64,000 nt of DNA, from contig OY804586.1 in assembly GCA_963680875.1 (NCBI GenBank), forward strand, positions 55,896,203 through 55,960,202, in the 5' to 3' direction. The DNA comes from Bathymodiolus brooksi (taxonomy: Eukaryota; Mollusca; Bivalvia; Mytilida; Modiolidae). The notes beneath the pieces were generated by a model. That model saw nothing but the letters and a program-made list of their open reading frames with translations, was not told where the DNA came from and made no database searches. Below, one piece after another: positions 53,701 to 62,700 of the stretch (positions are counted from its first letter, which is position 1; every line of letters starts with the position of its first letter). The translations under genes and the position numbers were made by a program.

Positions 53701-56700
53701 TTTTCTAGTTTACAAAAGTATTGTGAACATTTTTCTCCATTTTCATGCCAGTTTGCCTTTGATCGAAGAAGTATACCCTCTACCTTTTCCTCCCTTTTCC
53801 TTTCAAACTCTATTTTTTTATTATTTAAAGACGACTGTATTAATTCACTTGGTGCTGAGTTCATAATATCTTCTAAATTAAGAATATCCTTTTCAAGTTT
53901 AAGGGTAAGGTCTTTTTCTTCCCTTGTTTTTCGTATACTATGAGATATTGAAATACTTCTGATCTTCATCTTAAGAATTTCAAAAAATACTTGGTCATTA
54001 CATGTAAGTTCAACATTTAAAAGATCATTAATATCTCCAGATAAATAGTACTCAGACACAGTTTCTTTAATACATGTCTTAACCTTCTCTACATAAACAA
54101 AATCTCTAAGTAACTGAGAATTAAATTTCCAATACCCCTTTCCCCTTCTGGCAAGACTGGCAGAAAAAGTGAAAGTGATTGCTGAATGGTCAGTTTTATT
54201 TCCTGGAATTATTTTTGTATTTTTCATAAGTGAAAAAAGATCCTCAGATACAAGAAAGTAATCAAGACGACTTTGTTTTATTGGGGAGCTTTGACGCCAG
54301 GTATACTTTCTACCATTTGGAAAACAGGTTCTCCATGGATCTAGTAATTCAAAGGTTTCTAACATTTCTTCGATTTTCTCCCTCGAATTTTGGTTTCTAT
54401 TATGTATAATATTATATGTATCAATACTAGTATCTTGAACAACATTCCAATCACCACACAATAAATAACTAGTGTTAGAATAAGAAGCAATATTCTTCAT
54501 AATTTCATTAAACATTTCCGGTTCATCACTGTTATAGCCATAAAGAGACACAAATGTTAATCTTTGATCAAATAAACTAATATCTAAAATTATGTATCTT
54601 CCATTCTGATCAATCTTTGAATCATGAACAGTATAATCTAGACCTTTCTTAAACATAACACAAACACCAGCACTTCTGTTATTAAAATGACTGAAAAGAC
54701 ATGTATCTCCCCATTCATCCTCCCAAAGTTTTTCAACCTCTTTACTACTATGGGTTTCTTGAAAACAAACAATTGAGGTATTTTTCCCTTTTGCCCAATC
54801 AAAAACATCATTTCTTTTTTTAACACTTGAAAAAAGACCCCTTACATTCATTGAGAGAACTGTAACAGTATTATCCATATCTAAAATATGAAGCAACAAA
54901 AACAAAATTCAGGAACCAATCTACTATTTCATATACAACAATAAAAATTTTACAATACACATTCATACAAACACACACATTTATAAGATGACGCTTGACA
55001 GTTGGTGATAAAGGCATAACTGTTAATTACAACAGATTTTATTTCACAGTTAGGCAGTAATCAAATATATATATATACATATCATAAATATTTATAACAA
55101 TCATTTATGTGAACAAAAGTTGTTTCCCTTATTGAATATAAGGTACTATATTGGAGTACAAGTAGACCGAATGATAAAGAGGAGATGGAAAAATCCTATT
55201 CTTGTATAATGATTTTTATTTCAAGAACAAGGAATATATTACTTGCAAGTAGGGTTGTTTAAAGAAACATATAAACTGATGTAAAGTTACTGAATTTATA
55301 AGATACTGTTTCAAAAAAAAAAAAAAAAAAATAGATCCAAAGATAAAAATAAAAAAGAGTTTTCTCCCTTCTAGTATGAAGTGGACAAAAATGGGGGGAA
55401 TATTGGATTCTAACAATATACATATTACATATTTAAACATTAACACTACACTTGGTGCACATTTTAATAGTAACACATCACACATAATACATATCATAAT
55501 ATCAACATTTATAACAATCATTTACGTGAACAAAAATTGCTTCCCTTACTGAAAATCACATACTATATTGGAGTACAAGTAGACCTAAGGATAATAGTAA
55601 AGAGGATATGGAACAATCATATTCCTGTATAATATTATTTATTTCAAAAACAAAGAATATATTACTTGCAAGTAGGGTTATTTAAAGCTACATATTTTAA
55701 GCTGATGTAAAGTTACTGAATTTATAAGATAATGCTAAAAAATAAACAAAAATAAATAAATAAAAAACTAGATCCAAAGATAAATATAAATAAGAGTTAT
55801 CTCCCTTCTAGTATTAAAGTGGACAAAAATGGAGGGGAGGGGTGTATATTAAATTCTTTAAACCAACAATATACATAATACATAATATAACATTAATATT
55901 ACACTTAGTACACATTATAATAGTAACACAACACCAAGTACACATTTTAATATCAACATCATAGATAATACATATCACAATGTTAACAACACACACAGCA
56001 CATACTGTATCATAATATAAACACCATACATGGTACACATTACAATATTAACACCATACATGGTACACATTGTAACATTAACATTACACATAGTACATCA
56101 ACATTTAAAACAATCATTTATGTGAAGAAAAATTGCTTCCCTTATTGAAAATCACATACTATATTGGAGTACAAGTAGACCTAAGTATCATGATAAAGAG
56201 GAGATGGAAAAACCATATCCATGTATAATGTTCAGAAACAAGGAATATATTTCTTGTGAGTAGGTTTATTTAAAAAAAAAAAAAAAAAAAAAAAACGAAA
56301 TAAAACAAAATATATTCAAAGATAAATATAGATAAGGGGTATCTCCCTTCTAGTATTTACGTTGACAGAGGAGGGAATATTTGACTCTATAAATTTTGAT
56401 TTAACATGACAAATGGTACCTATTATAATATGATTATCACAATATTAACACTCAGCAGTTAACTGTATCATAATATTAACATTACACATAGTACATATCA
56501 TAATAGTAATTCAAAGACATTATATAGATTTAAATAGTAGTTATAGTTTTTATTTACATTTCAATTTAAATATATAAATACATACATGTTCTTATCTTTT
56601 CTTTCTCAACTTTTCCTCAATATTGTCAAAAATATCAAATTTAATTCTTGAACCCTCAGCTAGCTTTGCATATACATTACAGTTATAAAACCACACATTT

Positions 56701-59700
56701 TCAAATCTTTCACTTCTCTTAAGTCTAGCCATAAGTCCTAGATTACTTTGTGTAATATCGTCGTGGAAACGAAAGTCTTTCTTTAAATTTCTCTTCTTTC
56801 TCATAATGTTAATTTTAACTTCAGTGTTTTTCACTTTTACAATCACAGGTCTAATTCCTCTATCTTTACCAGGTATTCGGTGTATAGCTTGCACATCACT
56901 AGGTGAGATGTGGACCTTGAGCTCAGTGTTAACTAGTTTCACAAAGTCCTCTCTCAGGTTTTCATCCTTTCTCTCTGGGAAATTCAACATTCTGATATTG
57001 TGCTTCAGAGCATCAACAGATCTTCTATCAGCATCATTTAGCTTTTCCTCTAAAGAATCCATTTTCTTATCTTTGTCTCTCAATCTTTCCTTTAAGTTTT
57101 CATTCTCAATCGCAAAAGAATCAATTTGATCCTGCATCTTTCCAGTTTGTTCCTTCACTTTACTTTCAATTTCCTGTGAGAATGATTTTTTAAATGTTAC
57201 TAATAATTTGTTGACAATAGATGTAACGAGGTCATTCAGATCACTTTGCTTGACTAAACAGTTAACTGCACTTTCTAGATCAGTTTTGGTACAAGTAGCC
57301 TGAAGGGATTTTTTAATTTCACCTAAGTCACTGTGAATACTCATTAAATCAATTCCTTCCACACTGTCTTCTGCCACATCTGAATGAGTTCTTTTGTCAC
57401 GCTTGGGAGGATTTTGTTTAGAAGTATTCCCTGTCTTTTTTGCTGCAAGCATAGTTTGCACAGTCTTCACATCTTTTTGACTATTATCCCCAGTAGGCAT
57501 AATGGTTGGTAAATCACTTTAAAAAGTCCATATCAATAGCCTTTAAATGTTGATTACAAGAATCTGTTTTTCATTGATTAAGATCACAAAATTCAATGTT
57601 TTTCCATTCAAAAAGCATTTTTATAAAGCTGAAAAATTTCCACACGAGATGATTCTATTTATAATGTTGTATTACATCAAAATCCAGCTTAAAAAAGCCA
57701 AAAACTGCAGAGCTGAAATTAACTCACTACTCTAATGGCGGCCATCTTAGTCTTATTTATATATCTTGGGTACCATCTGTTGTCCTGTTGATTGTGGTAC
57801 AGCCTGTAAACTGCCAGTAAAGCCTCCCAGTTCAGGTAAGTTTATTTATATATCTTGGGTACCATCTGTTGTCCTGTTGATTGTGGTACAGCCTGTAAAC
57901 TGCCAGTTAAGCCTCCTGGTTCAGGTAAGTTTATTTATATATCTTGGGTACCGTCTGTTGTCCTGTTGATTGTGGTACAGCCTGTAAGCTGCCAGTTAAG
58001 CCTCCCGGTTCAGGTAAGTTTATTTATATATCTTGGGTACCATCTGTTGTCCTGTTGATTGTGGTACAGCCTGTAAGCTGCCAGTTAAGCCTCCTGGTTC
58101 AGGTAAGTTTATTTATATATCTTGGGTACCATCTGTTGTCCTGTTGATTGTGGTACAGCCTGTAAACTGCCAGTTAAGCCTCCTGGTTCAGGTAAGTTTA
58201 TTTATATATCTTGGGTACCGTCTGTTGTCCTGTTGATTGTGGTACAGCCTGTAAGCTGCCAGTTAAGCCTCCCGGTTCAGGTAAGTTTATTTAGATATCT
58301 TGGGTACCATCTGTTGTCCTGTTGATTGTGGTACAGCCTGTAGACTGCCAGTAAAGCCTCCCGGTTCAGGTAAGTTTATTTATATATCTTGGGTACCATC
58401 TGTTGTCCTGTTGATTGTGGTACAGCCTGTAAACTGCCAGTTAAGCCTCCTGGTTCAGGTAAATTTATTTATATATCTTGGGTACCGTCTGTTGTCCTGT
58501 TGATTGTGGTACAGCCTGTAAGCTGCCAGTTAAGCCTCCCGGTTCAGGTAAGTTTATTTATATATCTTGGGTACCATCTGTTGTCCTGTTGATTGTGGTA
58601 CAGCCTGTAAACTGCCAGTAAAGCCTCCCGGTTCAGGTAAGTTTATTTATATATCTTGGGTACCATCTGTTGTCCTGTTGATTGTGGTACAGCCTGTAAA
58701 CTGCCAGTTAAGCCTCCTGGTTCAGGTAAGTTTATTTATATATCTTGGGTACCATCTGTTGTCCTGTTGATTGTGGTACAGCCTGTAAACTGCCAGTTAA
58801 GCCTCCTGGTTCAGGTAAGTTTATTTATATATCTTGGGTACCGTCTGTTGTCCTGTTGATTGTGGTACAGCCTGTAAGCTGCCAGTTAAGCCTCCCGGTT
58901 CAGGTAAGTTTATTTATATATCTTGGGTACCATCTGTTGTCCTGTTGATTGTGGTACAGCCTGTAAGCTGCCAGTTAAGCCTCTCGGTTCAGGTAAGTTT
59001 ATTTATATATCTTGGGTACCATCTGTTGTCCTGTTGATTGTGGTACAGCCTGTAAGCTGCCAGTTAAGCCTCCCAGTTCAGATAAGTTTATTTATATATC
59101 TTGGGTACCATCTGTTGTCCTGTTGATTGTGGTACAGCCTGTAAGCTGCCAATTAAGCCTCCCGGTCCAGGTAAGTTTATTTATTTATCTTGGGTACCAT
59201 CTGTTGTCCTGTTGATTGTGGTACAGCCTGTAAACTGCCAGTTAAGCCTCCTGGTTCAGGTAAGTTTATTTTATATCTTGGGTACCATCTGTTGTCCTGT
59301 TGATTGTGGTACAGCCTGTAAGCTGCCAGTTAAGCCTCCCGGTTCAGGTAAGTTTATTTATATATCTTGGGTACCATCTGTTGTCCTGTTGATTGTGGTA
59401 CAGCCTGTAAGCTGCCAGTTAAGCCTCTCGGTTCAGGTAAGTTTATTTAGATATCTTGGGTACCATCTGTTGTCCTGTTGATTGTGGTACAGCCTGTAAG
59501 CTGCCAGTTAAGCCTCCCGGTTCAGGTAAGTTTATTTATATATCTTGGGTACCATCTGTTGTCCTGTTGATTGTGGTACAGCCTGTAAACTGCCAGTTAA
59601 GCCTCCTGGTTCAGGTAAGTTTATTTATATATCTTGGGTACCATCTGTTGTCCTGTTGATTGTGGTACAGCCTGTAAGCTGCCAGTTAAGCCTCCCGGTT

Positions 59701-62700
59701 CAGATAAGTTTATTTATATATCTTGGGTACCATCTGTTGTCCTGTTGATTGTGGTACAGCCTATAAGCTGCCAGTTAAGCCTCTCGGTTCAGGTAAGTTT
59801 ATTTATATATCTTGGGTACCATCTGTTGTCCTGTTGATTGTGGTACAGCCTGTAAGCTGCCAGTTAAGCCTCCCGGTTCAGGTAAGTTTATTTATATATC
59901 TTGGGTACCATCTGTTGTCCTGTTGATTGTGGTACAGCCTGTAAGCTGCCAGTTAAGCCTCCCGGTTCAGGTAAGTTTATTTATATATCTTGGGTACCAT
60001 CTGTTGTCCTGTTGATTGTGGTACAGCCTGTAAACTGCCAGTTAAGCCTCCTGGTTCAGGTAAGTTTATTTATATATCTTGGGTACCATCTGTTGTCCTG
60101 TTGATTGTGGTACAGCCTGTAAACTGCCAGTTAAGCCTCCTGGTTCAGGTAAGTTTATTTATATATCTTGGGTACCATCTGTTGTCCTGTTGATTGTGGT
60201 ACAGCCTGTAAACTGCCAGTTAAGCCTCCTGGTTCAGGTAAGTTTATTTTATATCTTGGGTACCGCCTGTTGTCCTGTTGATTGTGGTACAGCCTGTAAG
60301 CTGCCAGTTAAGCCTCCTGGTTCAGATAAGTTTATTTATATATCTTGGGTACCATCTGTTGTCCTGTTGATTGTGGTACAGCCTGTAAGCTGCCAGTTAA
60401 GCCTCCCGGTTCAGGTAAGTTTATTTATATATCTTGGGTACCATCTGTTGTCCTGTTGATTGTGGTACAGCCTGTAAGCTGCCAGTTAAGCCTCCCGGTT
60501 CAGGTAAGTTTATTTATATATCTTGGGTACCATCTGTTGTCCTGTTGATTGTGGTACAGCCTGTAAGCTGCCAGTTAAGCCTCCTGGTTCAGGTAAGTTT
60601 ATTTATATATCTTGGGTACCATCTGTTGTCCTGTTGATTGTGGCACAGCCTGTAAGCTGCCAGTTAAGCCTCCCGGTTCAGGTAAGTTTATTTATATATC
60701 TTGGGTACCATCTGTTGTCCTGTTGATTGTGGTACAGCCTGTAAGCTGCCAGTTAAGCCTCTCGGTTCAGGTAAGTTTATTTATATATCTTGGGTACCAT
60801 CTGTAGTCCTGTTGATTGTGGTACAGCCTGTAAGCTGCCAGTTAAGCCTCCCGGTTCAGGTAAGTTTATTTATATATCTTGGGTACCATCTGTTGTCCTG
60901 TTGATTGTGGTACAGCCTGTAAGCTGCCAGTTAAGCCTCCCGGTTCAGGTAAGTTTATTTATATATCTTGGGTACCATCTGTTGTCCTGTTGATTGTGGT
61001 ACAGCCTGTAAACTGCCAGTTAAGCCTCCTGGTTCAGGTAAGTTTATTTATATATCTTGGGTACCATCTGTTGTCCTGTTGATTGAGGTACAGCCTGTAA
61101 ACTGCCAGTTAAGCCTCCTGGTTCAGGTAAGTTTATTTATATATCTTGGGTACCATCTGTTGTCCTGTTGATTGTGGTACAGCCTGTAAACTGCCAGTTA
61201 AGCCTCCTGGTTCAGGTAAGTTTATTTATATATCTTGGGTACCATCTGTTGTCCTGTTGATTGTGGTACAGCCTGTAAACTGCCACTTAAGCCTCCCATG
61301 CCGTATTGGTGATAGGCTTGTATGAGTTGTTAGGTAATCCAACTACCTAACTCATTGAGCCACCCGGGTCCTACAACTACCTAACTCATTGAGCCACCTG
61401 GGCCCTACAACTACCTAACTCATTGAGCCACATGATCCTCCATTTTAAACTTTAAGTTTAATGTCATAATTTAGACATTTGTTGTTTTTTTTATGGTTAT
61501 GCTTATGGGGCTTAACGCCATTTTAATCAATATTACAGTTATATCGTGGCGGTTAGCTTTATTGGTGAAGGAAACTGGAGAAAACCGCAGATTTGCCACA
61601 AGTCACTAGCAAACTTTATCACATAATGTTGTATCGAGTACACCTCACCATGAACGGGGTTTGAACTTACAACTTTAGTGGTGACAGGATCAGATTGGTA
61701 GTGATTGCACAGGTAGTTGTTAATCCAACTACCATGCGATCAAGACCACAATGGCCCCATTTTTTGTTGTTGTTTTTTTTTATCTAAATTATATTGTGTA
61801 GGATGAATTATAGGAATAAACACATTTTTTCTGGAGTTTATTGATGTATAACCTGGACCAATTCACTCACAAACAAATAAAAATCTGGGGTTATACATCA
61901 ATAAACTGCGGAAAAAATGTGTTTAATCCTTATAATTCTGTAACTAAGTTTTTTTTTTCTTCATTTGTTTTGAAAATTTACATTTGGGGATCCCCAGTAT
62001 GCACACATACATTCCATCGGTGTGTGTCGGCCATGAATAACAAAATGAACTAACCTTATTTCCTACTTTAAACTAGACAAGACGGTGATGTAATTAAGTT
62101 ACCGATATTTTCCAATTTGATGGCATTTTGCATTTAGCTACTCAAACAAGTAAAATGCCCACAAAATCGTAAAATAAATCAGTAACCAGCTTGTGTCAAT
62201 CAGCATCCCTTGTAAACAACGTCACAGGATGACGATATATTACAAGTCAAAGTCGATAGATGGTTGTCTTAAGTATTTTTTCCGGAATTTTTTGTTTATG
62301 TCAACAATACAAGCTTTTTTTTTCATTGGCATTTATTTTTTTATTTCATATCTAACAATAATTGTCGATTATTAACAATAAACATTGTTTCTTTTATCTT
62401 TTTTTATTATTGGGAATCCAAGCCGCCATTTTGTTTACATTACGAAAAAAGTAGTCCGCTGAACATCGTCTATCGAAAAATAAACTGACAAAACCCCGCC
62501 TCCATAAGCGCTTATACCCAATCAGAGTATAGGATTTCTAATTATGTAAATCATATAAGAATTATTACAAGAGCAACATATTGATTTGATATTTTAATAT
62601 TTTATTTATGCGATGTAACCTAGTTTGGGGTAGCCGTTTATGAAAAGAGTAAACAGTACCAAACCAGGTTATACAAATATAACCTGTTCAAAAATTTCAA

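Larger units (their letters stand above)
50798..57752 (-). mobile_element. L1/Tx1-like LINE, near full length, inside the 89-bp array
   Basis: A poly-A-like tail (T-rich on +) abuts the left target, ORF2 and ORF1 follow, and the 5' end lies at about 57752 (GACTAAGATGGCC on the - strand). TTATTTATATATCTT occurs on both sides (50783-50797 and 57753-57767), a 15-bp target-site duplication made from an array unit. It has an APE-type endonuclease, reverse transcriptase, CCHC-like C-terminal finger and a separate coiled-coil/RRM ORF1, as in the L1 and Tx1 groups. Unusually, about 1.7 kb separates ORF1 and ORF2. ORF2 is frameshifted, so this copy cannot make an intact ORF2 protein as read. Confidence 0.93.

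Noticed and set aside
54638..57129. ORFs opposite or overlapping the LINE ORFs (such as 56806-57129 +, 54638-54826 -)
   Set aside because: They are shadow frames of ORF1 and ORF2 with no independent domain.
57766..61171. Dozens of 67-codon ORFs spaced 89 bp apart as a gene family
   Set aside because: They are two overlapping frames of the 89-bp array. The WAP-like half comes from exon 15 and each reads into intron sequence; units lack acceptors.
50154..61296. Functional tandem WAP exons forming a giant poly-WAP protein
   Set aside because: Every unit except exon 15 has GG instead of the AG acceptor, 89 bp breaks the frame, and only second halves (cysteines 5-8) are present.
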